A DNA stretch of 64,000 nt, from assembly GCF_030272615.1 (NCBI RefSeq), contig NC_081414.1:237076233-237140232 (forward strand), written 5' to 3'. How positions within the stretch are numbered: position 1 is the first letter of the stretch; each line of letters starts with the position of its first letter. The notes under the pieces are model-generated. The model worked only from the letters and a program-made list of their open reading frames with translations, was not told the DNA's origin and did not search any database. The position numbers and the translations under genes were made by a program. Source of the stretch: Cryptomeria japonica (lineage: Eukaryota > Streptophyta > Pinopsida > Cupressales > Cupressaceae). Below, one piece after another: positions 10,080-22,155 of this stretch.

Positions 10080-13000
10080 CAACTATAGTGCATAATGAAA
10101 GACAAAACATGATATTTGAGGAAATATAAATACATATATTTATTAAATGTAGACTGGCCTTAAATTATAAAGTTAACAATGCATAAATGAAGATATATTT
10201 ATAAATCTAGAGAATATTTTTTTAATCTATCAAGAATGTAATTACGGAAGATTTACTTAATTTACTCAACATGACATGATTTTAATTTACTATCCATTGA
10301 TAATGAGACCACTCTTGCTAATTCTTTGTCAACCTTGATTTATTAATTTCATATTTGATAACTTTCTCCTATTCCCAATTCTATTTTTCTATCCTCTTAT
10401 CATATTATTAGATATAATATAGGAGCATCGTGCTCCTATTTTTTGTTTTCTTATTTTCTTGGTAGTTTGGAAAAATTAGGCTGAAATTTAGTTTTTGGTT
10501 TGGTGGTCGGTAGTTACAAGAGTTAGATGAACAGGTGGAAGGTGGACAGTTTTAATATATTTTGGAAGAGTCGATGGTTATAAAGAGAAGAGGGAACAGT
10601 GAAAAGGGGATGCCAGTCATGGTGGAGAGATTGAGGGGTCAGTTGAAATAGAGCTGATCAGATGTGAAGGAAAGAGAGAATACAATAAATGATTGCAAGT
10701 AATGTTGAGGCCTGCATATAATGTGCTCCAGTTTGAGGAGATATGTGCGGGAAGGAACAAATAGAAGGCGTCGATGGAATAGAGTAATAGAATGCATTCT
10801 TTTTTTTTGTTAAGGTTCAGAAGTTCGAATTTGATATTGATGGTTCAGAGTTAGTATGAGTAGAAAGGTAGTTGGGCTGGTGTATGGTGGCCTGTTTGTA
10901 TGAGCCAAGCATAAAATTGATCATTTTTGTAACTATCATTCTGTGTAGAACTAAATGATTAAATTTGTATTCTGGTTCGTTAATTTATCTCATTTGTCTC
11001 AAGATCGATAATGAAGTAGTTTTTTTGTTTTGCTATTTTGTTGTTATGGAGTTCTGTAGTTCTTGTATCTGGAAGGAATTGTTGTCTCAGTGAAGTTTCT
11101 ATCTCTGTTACAGTTCTTGTCGCTCTTGGTACAAGAAGTCTATTGTTGTTTTGTAGAAAGGAGTTGTTTGGTGGATGACCGCCATCAAGATATGCGTTTA
11201 ATAAATTTATAAAACTCATTATGATCATTTGATACATCTTCCCAAACAAACGACCATTACAAGCTCAAGATAATTCACCTTCCAATGCATTGCTTCATTT
11301 GCCCAAGAATTTATTGTTATACCATAATATTTTTCCATATTTTATCAAGTGTGCCTATGTTCTTGTCCTTTAATCAAAGCCAAGCTATGCATGCAAACTA
11401 ACGAGCCAACTATGCCTTCGCATAGATGAAAATCATATGCATACAGACTCCAAATTTATGTGCAATGTCTAGAGTTAATGTTTGAGCCAAAAACTCTAGT
11501 ACGTAGACATAAACCTTCACCAAAAAAAAATCTAATGTCTAAATCAACACATCACAATTACAAAACCCTATGCATAGACACACACAAATATAAATAGTAA
11601 AAGTATTAACACATGCAAACAAATAGTTTGTGTACGTGATGCAATGTTGCATATCTCTTGAGATGTTCCTACACATGAATAAGTATTTTTTTTTAACATA
11701 GTTCAAATGTGGATCCTAGATTGACTTGCATTACAAAGTATATTAAATTTTTATTTGAAAATGAAGAAAGTGAGTAGTCAAAGATATCTCGCATTAATAT
11801 CCAACTCAACAATGTTATAGTTATACACAGTTTAATTCTTGTTCATAATCTAAATTTAGATATCAATACTTTGCTGGAAAAATGATTTATAAACTTATTA
11901 ACACCTCAAATTTAGAAGATTCGTATTTTCTCATGAGCAATGTAGATTGAATGTTTCTATGAACCCAAATTTCGTTGAAGAAGTGGTTGTGGATGTGTAT
12001 ATGTTTGTGTTTTGCAGCCCGTGCAAGTTGTATAGGGGATAAAATTATAATCATGCTTACTAAGGTATAAAAAAAAGATTAGATATTATGTTCATTAGGC
12101 TCAATATTTTATAAGGACCTAAAGATAGTGTATCAAATGAAAGCATAGGTGCACTTGCAAGACTCCTAATGATTGGCTAGTAGAAGGTGAATGCTAAGAA
12201 TAAAAAACAAGAATATTCTATGAAAATTGTTAAAATGTACAAGAGAATCACAAACAAGATCGATGAATGCATTATTAAGAAGAATGTGACCTATCAAAAC
12301 AATAGTAAAGTCTCATGATTAATGTTTCTCTAAATGCAAGTATTAGAAATGCATCATCATTTATGTGAACACAATATAAGAAAGTAAAAGATTTAACATG
12401 TATATATGCACTTGTATATCGCCTAAAATAATGAATTATCGGCTCTATAATGATTTGTGCATGTTGCAATAAATAGTGGAATCCAAAATATTGCTATAAA
12501 TTAAAACATTTGTAGCATTCTACTAGCATCTTCCATTTGGAAAGAATGATCACCATGTTTATCAATAATACGATCATGTGATGAAGAATGCAAAGCATAA
12601 TCATTAAGTATGCATTTGGAAGGTTCTCACAAGATAAATCATCAAGATATAACTAAGAAGAAATCCTCATTGCATTCAATATGTCCACTACATGGATCAT
12701 AATTGTAGATGTAGCATTTATAAATTAGGGTTAAGGAACTAGTTGTATGTTTTATTGGTTTACCACTAATATGTGCATTAGAAACATGAAACATATTAAA
12801 ATTAAAAATGAAACACAAATAACATTAATGGATCCATTGTTGGTTGTTTGAAAGATGTCATCGACACAAAGTAAAGTAATACCATATGAAGGGCAAGTAA
12901 AAACAAGACATCATCTAAGCCAACATCATGGACCTCCTCATTAAGTACACTATAAGAAGTAAGAAAGGAGAATCACTATCATTCCTCATAGGAATAAAAT

Positions 13001-14451
13001 CATTGTGTTCTTTAAAATAAATAAAGTGAAGGCCTCTAACATATAAAGAAAGGTATTAATAAGCTCCATGATAGATGAAAAGTAGATAAATTATGAAACA
13101 TCATGTGCGTAGAGCATTAAGCATCACATGTGTGGTAGATGGAGATGAGGCACTCAACAATCAAAGGCTAAGATATAACAAACCATGAAAATAAATTAAG
13201 AACCTTGATATAGGAATGAACATAGCTAATGATAGGAACTAGTTATAAACCTTATTAAATATTTATCAATGAAACACAAACAAATCATAAGGGATGTAAA
13301 AAGTAAGTATCAACTAAAGGAAAAATATTGGGTGAAGTATTATAAACTTACAATGAGCAAACAAATATGAAAAAGTATAAAAAATAATCATATAGATTTT
13401 AAACTTTAAAAAATTAAAAAATCCATCCTAAATATTAGGTGTGGAAGTTATGTGTTGACAAAATGAAAAACAATAAATGTATTACCCTCTTTTATTATTT
13501 TTGTTGATCCGGGGATAAATGATTGATTAATGAATAAATTAGATCATAGACTAACATAATGAGTTGAATTTGATAATTTGATTGATATAGGAAAATTGAG
13601 ATTGAAATTAAGTATTTGTCAATTATAATGAGAGAGTTAACATTTATGTACCTTGTAATGTAAATTTTACCTAATCACACATTGTGAGAGACGATCAATA
13701 TATGTTATTTGAGACTATAACATGGAGCAAAAGGAAGAGATGAGTATAATTTAAGAATTTGAGTGTTTGTAGAAAAAAAGTATTGACAATATTATCTTCC
13801 AAGTGACATCGATCCTATCTAGTTTATGTGATCTTATCTTTTGTATAAATGGGTCTTTGATATTTACAAAACCTATTCACTTGATAGTATTAGAAGTGAG
13901 GAAAATGAAGGTGGTGTTAAGGAGTAACATGGAGCGTGACATGCAATGATTTAGGTTTTAGACCATATTAATAGTAAAAGTAAAATGTAAAAAGATAATC
14001 GAATGGCAATGGATGTTGACATGTAGATGGAAAAGAATGTCATTGATATGTTTGTTGAATTTGTATATGTGAGCTAATGTGTGATTGTACTAGAGAGTAT
14101 ACTTTTGAATGTGCCTTGACAATGAGTGCCAATAAATGAGAAGTTAACTATTGTTGATGAAGACAAATGACTTATTGGTGATTAGTGTACTCACAAAAGG
14201 AGAGGAGATTCTATGACTTTTTTAATATTTCCCAATGTTGCATTTTCTTGTGTAAATGACTATGAATGATGCTTTTAAATACAAGCCTAGATATATCAAT
14301 TTGAATTTTTGGCATCTATGTTGGTGGATAATGATTAGATCTTGATAATGTCAACCTTAGAATGCAAAAAATAAAATTTTGAAAGATGTGGAAGCAATCA
14401 TGATTGCAACCTCATTCAAGGTGATTCAAATATTGGGAAGCAAATCATAAA
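10080..14451. other. AT-rich spacer, no gene seen
   Basis: 4.4 kb with no recognisable coding sequence. The part at about 10500-11000, slightly richer in G and with GGTTATAAAGAGAAGAGGG near 10574, looks like the promoter half of an LTR, but I found neither ends nor a partner. Confidence 0.4.
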
Positions 14452-14509
14452 GGTTTTGAATGACATATTTGAATGATGGAGGTTTTGAATGACATATTTG
14501 AATGATGGA
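14452..14509 (+). repeat. Perfect tandem duplication, 29-bp unit
   Basis: GGTTTTGAATGACATATTTG plus nine bases occurs twice with no difference (14452-14480 and 14481-14509), which implies a recent slippage or duplication. Confidence 0.9.
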
Positions 14510-14670
14510 TCAAATCTTAAGTAACTAAACAAACCAAACCAATCAAATCATGTGTTAAAATCATATACCCAAAACATCAATCCATAAAAATAGAATAGAA
14601 AAGTGTTAGAATATACACTTTTTTGTATTAGTTTATGGTTTTGAACTCTTGTCGTACCTTCCATGTAATT

Positions 14671-14687
14671 CTCTCCATCTTGGAACT
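14671..14687. repeat. Left target-site duplication of the full-length LINE
   Basis: CTCTCCATCTTGGAACT matches 20222-20238 at 16 of 17 positions. The interval between holds all parts of a LINE in the expected order on the minus strand. Confidence 0.75.
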
Positions 14688-14859
14688 TTCGAGAAAAAGA
14701 GGGGTAAAAATTTATTAATAATAAGCAATCAATACAAAGCGATAAAACTCAACAAATCCACCAAGAGGTTACAATCCAGAACTACAACAACCAACTAGTC
14801 AAACACCTCCAAATGTCCCCAAATAAACTCCTATGTCCTCCATAACTAAATCCTCTAAC

Positions 14860-15260
14860 ACTTGACAATCCTTCATTAACAAGTTTAACTAGTCATCAAT
14901 ACTCCACACCACCATCAACTAAGAAGCTCATTTCACCAAGAAATTTAGCACTTTGTTTCATTCCCAAGGAATGTGACAAAATTTGATAAAGTCTAAAGAC
15001 TCGCAAAGACTATAAATTTGGTTGACCAGTAGGGCCAATTGCCAAAGTTCATTCCATGCCATTGCCACTTATTCAACATATCAATTATTATGAGTGAATC
15101 AAATTCACAGATAACCTTTCTCCAACCAAGGGCACAACTCCTAAATTTTAAGCATAAAGAATAGCCAAATATTTCATAAAGCTTAGAGAAAAGAAACGGG
15201 ACAACCCCTTAGCTGTCCCTTCCAATACCACCAATACCAACATGCTCAGGATTTCCTCAA
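14860..15260 (-). pseudogene. LINE ORF2, C-terminal RNase H domain remnant
   Basis: The minus strand reads IGRDSWGVVPFLFSK with one stop, then AEL-like leucine-rich sequence and KVICEFDSLIIIDML, the pattern of the plant RNase H found at the end of many plant LINE ORF2 proteins and in stand-alone RVT_3 proteins. Its role would be removal of element RNA from the hybrid. Several stops interrupt it. Confidence 0.6.
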
Positions 15261-15559
15261 GAAGACCAATCAACATGATTTTCAACACTTCATGAGAGAA
15301 GGGGGGAAAAACCAACCATCCTATGAATCTTCCTTTTCGAATGTCGATCCTTCCTATACAAGGAAAAATTTCTATTATAATCAGCCAAACCCAAAGTTTA
15401 GACTACTCTCATATCCCTGGGATCCGCAAGAGAAGACATATCACAGTTTGTAGATAATGTCTCTTGAAAAATACACCGGTTCTCAACCATAGTTGATGAA
15501 TCGCCATTTTGTCATCCTAGAATATCCTTCAATTTATTTCTAACCATATTTTCTAATTG

Positions 15560-15886
15560 ATCAAAGTGGGCCCAATACTCTAGGCGATATGAAGAAATGA
15601 AGTCTTAGGTTGAGGATTCCCAAAATGACCCGATAATTATTCAAAAAAAGAAACATGAAAATAATTATAACTCCAAGAGCTCCACTGAAAGTCCAAATAT
15701 TCCTGGAAAAGGGACACTAATGAACAAATGTGAGGAGCCCTTGTCCCAAATCATGGACCCCTTTTCCTCGAGGTTGAAATGAGGAACACTAAAACTCTCC
15801 ACCCCTCTCAAATATTTACAAGTGAGGATCCTTTCCCAATCTTGATCTTGATTGGTGCACCACCTCCAATTAAGCTTGTCTACCAA
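15560..15886 (-). pseudogene. LINE ORF2, zinc-binding region after the reverse transcriptase (zf-RVT)
   Basis: An open stretch of 73 codons reads KLNWRWCTNQDQDWERILTC then KYLRG and GSMIWDKGSSHL, matching the conserved segment downstream of the polymerase in plant LINEs (typically W-W-R, then a KY or KYL motif, then SxxW). Continuing in another frame, FVHWCPFSRNIW-like sequence follows. Confidence 0.65.
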
Positions 15887-17130
15887 AACCTAACCACTAC
15901 GACTTTCTTGTTGAACACCAAGATCACCTTCCTATTTTAGCATACAAATAAAAATCCACTTCTTCAAACGAAAGTTTACTGCCCATAAGAATTGTTGGGA
16001 GAGAGCCTCAAACTCTTTAATAAATCTTAAAAGAGCTTCCAACATAAAACAATTGTTAATGGGAAGATACTGAATAGTTTACTTTAAAAGAGTCACTCTT
16101 CGAGTTGTCAAAATCCACCTGCAAGTCTAATGAGATGCTCTCATGTAAAGCTTATCCAAAACATCTAACCATAACCCTCCAGGCAAAGAACCCATAGTAA
16201 TGAGAATACTAGGATAGACAAAGGGAAGGGAACCAATATGAAATTTAAGGATTTGAGTAATCCTATTCAAAATAAGCTTAGGAGTATTAAATAAAAATAT
16301 AAAAGACTTATCCTTTTCCCCAAGGCGACAAGGTAAGTGTTTAGAGCCTTTCTTAAATTAACTAACTCTTCAACTCTAGCTAAGCTCGTCAAAGTTGTCT
16401 CATCAATAATCTGTAAATGAGAGTGGGAAGGCAAATTGTTACCCCAACTCCATCCTTAGATCAAATCTTACCTAACACAACACTTCATGAATCTTTTGAA
16501 ATCTTCAACCATTAAGATAAAGAAATAGAGAGAAAGGGAAACCCCCTTTTGTCGACCCCTAGAAGCACCAAAGAGCTCAAAAGACTTGCTATTGATAAGA
16601 ACTCAAAAAGAATAAGTAACACAACTCTCGACCCACTCAATCCATTTACTACCAAATTCAAAAGCACCCTAAACCTTAAACAAGAAGGCCAATTTGAATC
16701 AAACATAATGTTTGACCATGCCTATATTGATGAACATTGTCTTCTCCCATCTAAAATCTATCTACTAGCAACAAAGGCATAATTCTCTTCAAACATTATA
16801 TTGTTGAGCCATGTCTTGAGTCGCTCCACTATCAATTAGTTATGATTTTTTAGACTACATTGCATAGAGCTATTGGTAAAAAAATTCCAAATCATTAGAT
16901 CCTTCTCTTTTCATAATGAGCACAAGAAATGTAGCATTTATGCCTCTTAATATCTGTTTGTTCCTTTTAGATTCTTGTACAACCTAAAAAAGATCAAGCT
17001 TGATAATATCCCATAATTATTAATAAAATCCTACATGAAGTACATTAGAATATGAGGCCTTCCCTTTCTTAATCTATAATATATCTCTTATAATTTGACC
17101 AAAGAAATAGGTTTGATTAGTGCATCATTC
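15887..17130 (-). pseudogene. LINE ORF2, reverse transcriptase remnant
   Basis: Recognisable pieces in shifting frames: FLPIALCNVV near 16840 (conserved FRPISLCN block), LNLVVNGLSG near 16640 followed by a damaged GxRQGxPLSP block near 16550, and a badly altered catalytic block near 16400 where the usual ADD is no longer visible. The order and spacing fit a LINE polymerase on the minus strand. Confidence 0.6.
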
Positions 17131-18420
17131 ATCTCATTAGAAACCACAATGGGAATACACTCCAAAATGAATTTTCTTTCTCCTTGACAAGGGGAGAATC
17201 CTCTAAAAATATAAGAGTAAAATTGAACAATCTTAGGCAAAATCTCATCGAAAGATGAAAGTTAATTCCCTTCAAAGGACCTAAGAGAGGTGAATAGGCT
17301 CCCTTGTCATTTGTCCTTGACAGAGTTATGGAAAAGGAAGTGTCTATATTTCTTTCCTGAAGCCATTCCATGTGTGAATTTCGCTTCCAAAATATTTCTT
17401 CACGTAGCTCACATTATTCAAAATCCTTCAGAATTACAGAATCCAATTTACAATTTTTCTCATTTAAACCATGATCATAGATTTGATGAGTAATGATATC
17501 CAAACATGCTTGGGTAATCATTTTAGCAAAAAAGACATTACCCAAGTATTGTCAATTTCATTTTTTCAACATAAATTTGACGAATTGGAGTCTCTTATCA
17601 AAAGAGTACAATGTCATGCCATAAACAAGCTTCCCCACGTGTCACTATTTAGACATGAATTCTCGGAGAGAAGAATCCAGAAGCCACATAAGTTGAAATT
17701 TGAAGGAGGAATTTTTTTAGTAATTGAAAAATCTTGTAGAGAATTTTATCAACCAATGATCAAAACCTCTCTAATCAAGGGTCGCAGAGCTAGTGGCCCG
17801 GCTATTTCCAACCCAAAATCTAGATACAAGGAACCTATCTAACCTTTTAGATATATAATATTTCCCACATATAGTATTCCAGAATATTTCCCGCATATAT
17901 TATTCCAAGTAAATATGCCATTTTTAGGTTTAATATCCACCAAATTCAATGACTAATATTATCCCTCAAAATCTTGGAAGAAAGGTCCAATCGAGTTGCC
18001 CCTCCACTCTTCCCCTAGAAGAAAGAGACAACGCTAAAGTCCCTAAGGGACAAGAGATAACAAAAACCTAATATGAAATCAAAGCGAGGACTCCTCTTGT
18101 AGATCATTTAGAGCATAAACATTGGAAAAGAGGATAACTTCATGTGTTTCCAAACTTGAGGCCACCATAGAAATAAAATATTTAGTAGAAATCCACCAAA
18201 GTAGAACAACTTTGCATGGGTCCTAGAGTAAAACAACACCACTTGAATTGCATTGAACCCCTAAACATTAACAATGACCTCTACCCCAAATATTAGAGGC
18301 CATGTTTAACATACTTTTCACAGACAACTTTGTCTTCTGGATGAAAACAATGTTAGGAGAATTATTGCATAACAACTCTCAAATAGTATTTTGTCTATGA
18401 ATGCTATTCTTACCCCTTAC
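17131..18420 (-). pseudogene. LINE ORF2, apurinic-type endonuclease remnant
   Basis: The minus strand near 18340-18400 reads SPNIVFIQKTKLSVKSML, the first conserved endonuclease block (usually IxxxQETKL). Near 17920-17985 it reads LVDIKPKNGIFTWNN, the block that precedes the catalytic histidine region. GVQCNSSGVVLL lies between. Stops separate the pieces. The enzyme nicks target DNA to prime reverse transcription. Confidence 0.65.
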
Positions 18421-18699
18421 ATTCCATAAGAGAACAATAATTTTTGAGAGGGAGAGAAGAATTAATGGGTTTGACTGACTCAGATTCAACTAATGACTCA
18501 CCAATTGAATTCACTTTTTCTTGATCTTTCTTATGTCCACCTTCGAAGGCTTCTCTAAGAAACTTTTTGATGACCTTTTGTTGTAAACCTAGGACTTTTG
18601 GGGTTCCTTTTCTTTTATTGATGTCTATAATGTCCTTCTCTATAGTAGACCTAGAACCAACCAAGACCCATCTTTCACCTGTTTATGCTCATTGCCACA

Positions 18700-20000
18700 A
18701 ACACCATAGGAGAAGATTGGGGCAAATCTGTGTCCATTAGAGCATCTTGCTCTCCATCCTATTCTAAGGTGAGGTTATCAATTTCCTAAGGATCTGAGTG
18801 CACATCTCTTAAGGAACTAACAAGTGTTCACAATCCAATAAGATTCCCTTCCTCTTGGGCCAAATCATCTAAATCATTAAAACAATTGAATATCTCGTTA
18901 CCCTATCTATCTTTGACAATTCTATTTTGTCCTCTATCCTTGTTATGAGCCTTTATAGGGACAAATAACTCCTTATTTCTAGCCGCAACTATCATAGGGG
19001 CTTTCCCATTATCACCCTCAAGTGCAGGATGAGGAGCACTAGTTGAGACTGCTATGTGATTGACTCTAGGTCATCGTTGTTGCAAGTGACCATACTCATG
19101 GCATATCTGGTAATGAAAAGGAAGAGATTCATAGTCTAATTGTTGAGTCCAAGAAGAGGACCCAAGACAAATCTCAAAATAATATGACAATGGTTTTTTT
19201 AAATCTATTTCACCACAAACATAGGCAAAATAGATTACCTTTTTTTCCAATGTTTGTTGTGATGGGCCAACTGGCTTTCCTAGAAGAAGCATGATCATAT
19301 TAAACGTATAATTTCTCTAAGAATTGAGCGGGAGATGTGAGAGCCATACCTAGATTGGTACCCTTGAAGGAAGTTCCTCCACAGAATTAAACCCCACATG
19401 CCAAAGTTTGATAAAAAAGGCCAACCTAGTTGTAAAAGTAAGTCTATCCCTCAAAAAAAAATTAATTCTATTTGATATGAAAGAATAAAAGACCCATGAA
19501 GTAGCTTTTAGACGCTATCATAATCTCCATATCAACCTTGGGGTTTCATGTTCGGTGAGCCCACGACTCCAAGAAGGAGATAAAACCTCATATTCGCATA
19601 AAATTGCAAATTAATACATCATTGCACAAATAATTTACCTCTTTAGCTACCGATTCCTACCAAATCACAAGTATTAGACAATCTTGGCTCCTTTCCAAGC
19701 ACCCATTCACTTTTTGCAATCTAATCTCTTCCTCCTTGGTCATAACTTTACTCAAACAGTCCATAGCCTTGGCATGTGTGGAATATGATGAATTTGACCT
19801 CCCAAAAGCTTTAGGAAATGACATGCTAGGATAATCTCCAATCCACCCCACATGCATGACAAAAAGAAACAAGAAATGCTACGACAAAATCCACCAAAAG
19901 TCACTCCTCCAGAACATCAACAAAAATGTGCCAAAACAACCCCATGTGCATGAATGTGCCAATAACAACACAAATAACACCTCATAAATCACCAAAACAC
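18700..20000 (-). pseudogene. LINE ORF1 remnant (DUF4283 and degenerate zinc knuckle)
   Basis: The frame at 19071-19298 (minus) reads ICLGSSSWTQQLDYESLPFH then YQICHEYGHLQQR. This is the end of a DUF4283 domain followed by a knuckle whose first cysteine is replaced by tyrosine. Upstream pieces at 19657-19872 are probably the N-terminal part. It is the same protein family as the intact ORF1 at 1064-2377 but a different lineage. Confidence 0.65.
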
Positions 20001-20221
20001 GACACAAATAAGAAAAATCTTAGAAACAACCATCTATACGTCATACCCAGTGCCCAACACCTTATGCCATGCAGACAAATGCCCCTAAAACACATCGCAT
20101 AACAACAAAAGCTCTAGAAACTGACACACACCTCTTAGGAACAGGTGTCTAGGGCTCAAAAGCCCTAGCCTGTGCATCTTCTCTAGACCTCAACTACTGC
20201 ATCGCGCCTTTCTTGTCACCC

Positions 20222-20238
20222 CTCTCCACCTTGGAACT
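20222..20238. repeat. Right target-site duplication of the full-length LINE
   Basis: CTCTCCACCTTGGAACT, 16 of 17 bases equal to 14671-14687. On the minus strand an ATG reads MSSKVERGDKKGAM across this site; because it overlaps the duplication, I take that as chance and not as the ORF1 start. Confidence 0.75.
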
Positions 20239-20952
20239 CATTATGCGGAAAAAATTTCCAATATGAAATGGATGCCCTAATTTTTGAAATCAATGGCTGA
20301 GAATTGAGGAGAAAGATGTAGGATGATAAAATTAATCTCAATCATATTAATATATTTATATAATTTTGAAATAAAATCTTTTATGATAAAAATTAAAAAA
20401 CATAAAAGAAAAAATAATATTTTATTATTATTTTCTTTTGATAAAATAATATTTTAATATTATCTTTTTTATTAGGATATTGTATTTTCTTTTTTTCAAG
20501 TTTCAAAAACGAAAAAAAAATATTAAAAAGAAAGAATTAGATTTATTCTAATTTTTTTTCTTCTCCTTTTATTGATTAAATTTTTCATTAAGCTTAAAAT
20601 TTATTTTAATTATTTGTGTCCTTTTTAAAAATTACAAATAATAATTAAAAGTTCTCAGAATTAATTTAATTTATAGTTGTTTATCTTATTATAATTTTAA
20701 TTATTGTACAATAAATTTAATTTGAAATAAAAATGTATATTTTATTATCATCTTATATTGATAGGAATATCTTTTAATGTTATCTTCTTTTATTAGGATT
20801 TTCTATTTTTTTTAAAAATTATTTGAATTCTTCTTCTAATTTTATGAATTAATTTTAACTAAGTTAAAATTTATTTTAATTATTTATGTCTTTTTATAAA
20901 ATTACAAATAATAAAAATAAAAGATATTAGAATTAATTAAATTTATAATTTT
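20239..20952. other. Very AT-rich spacer
   Basis: Long A and T runs with no gene. Two stretches (about 20560-20700 and 20830-20960) look alike (AATTTATTTTAATTATTTRTGTC, then AAATTACAAATAATAA), suggesting an old duplication of about 270 bp. Confidence 0.4.
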
Positions 20953-20965
20953 TTATCTTATTAAA
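20953..20965. repeat. Left target-site duplication of the SINE
   Basis: TTATCTTATTAAA, repeated exactly at 21186-21198. Confidence 0.9.
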
Positions 20966-21185
20966 CTTTTTTTTTTTTTTTGGTAGGTAATAGGCTGAAG
21001 CCGCAATATTTTGAGTTATTATTATTATTATGTTTGATTAGATTGACCCTAGGCCTTCCCCATTTTTATGGAAGGCCAAGAGTCATAGCTTAGAGTTCCA
21101 TTTTAGATGTCCCTATTGGGAATTGAACTTGGGTCTCCATAGTGAGAACCTGGTGTTTTAACCAGTTAAGCTCAACCCCTTGGAC
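20966..21185 (-). mobile_element. tRNA-derived SINE
   Basis: A 220-bp minus-strand element with perfect 13-bp duplications. Read on the minus strand it starts AGGGGTTGAGCTTAACTGG, which includes a polymerase III box A (TGAGCTTAACTGG, 21161-21173). A box B-like AAGTTCAATTCC lies at about 21119-21130, and the element ends in an A tail (T run at 20967-20981). The distance between boxes is that of a tRNA. It resembles the Au family of plant SINEs in layout, but I cannot confirm the family. It would be transcribed by RNA polymerase III and moved by LINE enzymes. Confidence 0.85.
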
Positions 21186-21198
21186 TTATCTTATTAAA
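21186..21198. repeat. Right target-site duplication of the SINE
   Basis: Exact copy of 20953-20965. Confidence 0.9.
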
Positions 21199-21399
21199 AT
21201 TTTATTTGTTATAAAATATTATATTTGAATTTTTGTTTTAATTTATATAATAAAATGACTTTCAGCTTAAAACCTAAATTAAAAGTTTAGAGCGATAGAG
21301 AAAGAGAGAGATAGAGAATCTAATTTTTGATTGCTCATTTTATGCCAATTATTTAAGGATAGCTCGTGTCCTTGAGGAGTTATGCTTAAAGTAACATGT

Positions 21400-21991
21400 C
21401 ATTTGATTATTATCTCCATCTCTATCTCTCTCCCCTATCTATATCTCCTTACCTCTCTCTCTATCCTTCCCACTATATCTATCTCTTTATCTCTCCCTCT
21501 CTATATCCCTCTCTCCTTCTCTCTATATCTCTCTACTTGTCCTATATCCCAGCTCTATATATTTTCCTCTCTCCGCCTTTCTATATCTATCTCCATATCT
21601 TTATCACTCACACACACATTCCCTATTTTCCCTCTTTTTCTCCATCTATATGTCTATATATCTCTCACTCACACAAAGACACTCTATCTCTATCTCTATC
21701 TCTATCTCTCTATCTCTACCTCTCTCTCCTATAAAATTATCTCTCTTGATCTCTCTTACTTTGTGTCTATATCACTCTCTATATATATCTCTTTATCTCT
21801 CCCTCTCTATATCCCTCTCTCCTTCCCTCTATATCTCTCTACTTGTCCTATATCCCAGCTCTATATATTTTCCTCTCTCCCCCTCTCTATATCTATCTCC
21901 ATATCTTTATCACTCACACACACATTCCCTATTTTCCCTCTTTTTCTCCATCTATATTTCTATATATCTCTCACTCACACAAACACACACA

Positions 21992-22022
<31 letters not shown>

Positions 22023-22155
22023 TATCTCTATCTCTATCTCTATCTCTCTCTCCTATGAAATTCTCTCTCTTGATCTCTCTTACTCTATGTTTGTATCACT
22101 CTCTACCTCTCTCTACATATCACTTGTTATATATTTATCTTTCTATATCTCTACT
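21400..22155 (+). repeat. CT-rich microsatellite block with a 306-bp direct repeat
   Basis: About 750 bases composed of TCTC, TATCTC and CACACA runs. A non-repetitive phrase, ACTTGTCCTATATCCCAGCT, occurs at 21535 and again at 21841, and sequence on both sides follows the same register, so a unit of about 306 bp is present in two copies (about 21478-21780 and 21786-22090). The long ORFs here (up to 258 codons of Ser, Leu, Tyr and Ile) are low-complexity artefacts. Confidence 0.85.

Larger units (their letters stand above)
14688..20221 (-). mobile_element. Full-length, decayed plant LINE (non-LTR retrotransposon)
   Basis: 5.5 kb on the minus strand. Read in its direction it shows a 5' region, an ORF1 with zinc knuckle, an endonuclease, a reverse transcriptase, a zinc-binding region and a terminal RNase H. 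It ends with TTATTAATAAATTTTTACCC, a sequence typical of plant LINE 3' ends. Stop codons and frameshifts occur every few dozen codons, so it is long dead. The 17-bp duplication supports insertion as one unit with little 5' truncation. Confidence 0.75.

Noticed and set aside
9733-10110. 125-codon minus-strand ORF
   Set aside because: It runs antisense across a polypurine tract and an LTR with clear ends, and resembles no known protein.
10419-10446. AGGAGCATCGTGCTCCT palindrome followed by T run, like a bacterial terminator
   Set aside because: The DNA is eukaryotic, no gene precedes it, and an 8-bp stem in AT-rich DNA is expected by chance.
20200-20240. Possible ORF1 start MSSKVERGDKKGAM on the minus strand at the LINE 5' end
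   Set aside because: It overlaps the right copy of the 17-bp target duplication, so it would lie partly outside the element, and it meets a stop after 15 codons.
21119-21173. A tRNA gene on the minus strand
   Set aside because: Box A and box B are present, but the sequence continues into a SINE body with an A tail and target duplications, and no full cloverleaf is evident.
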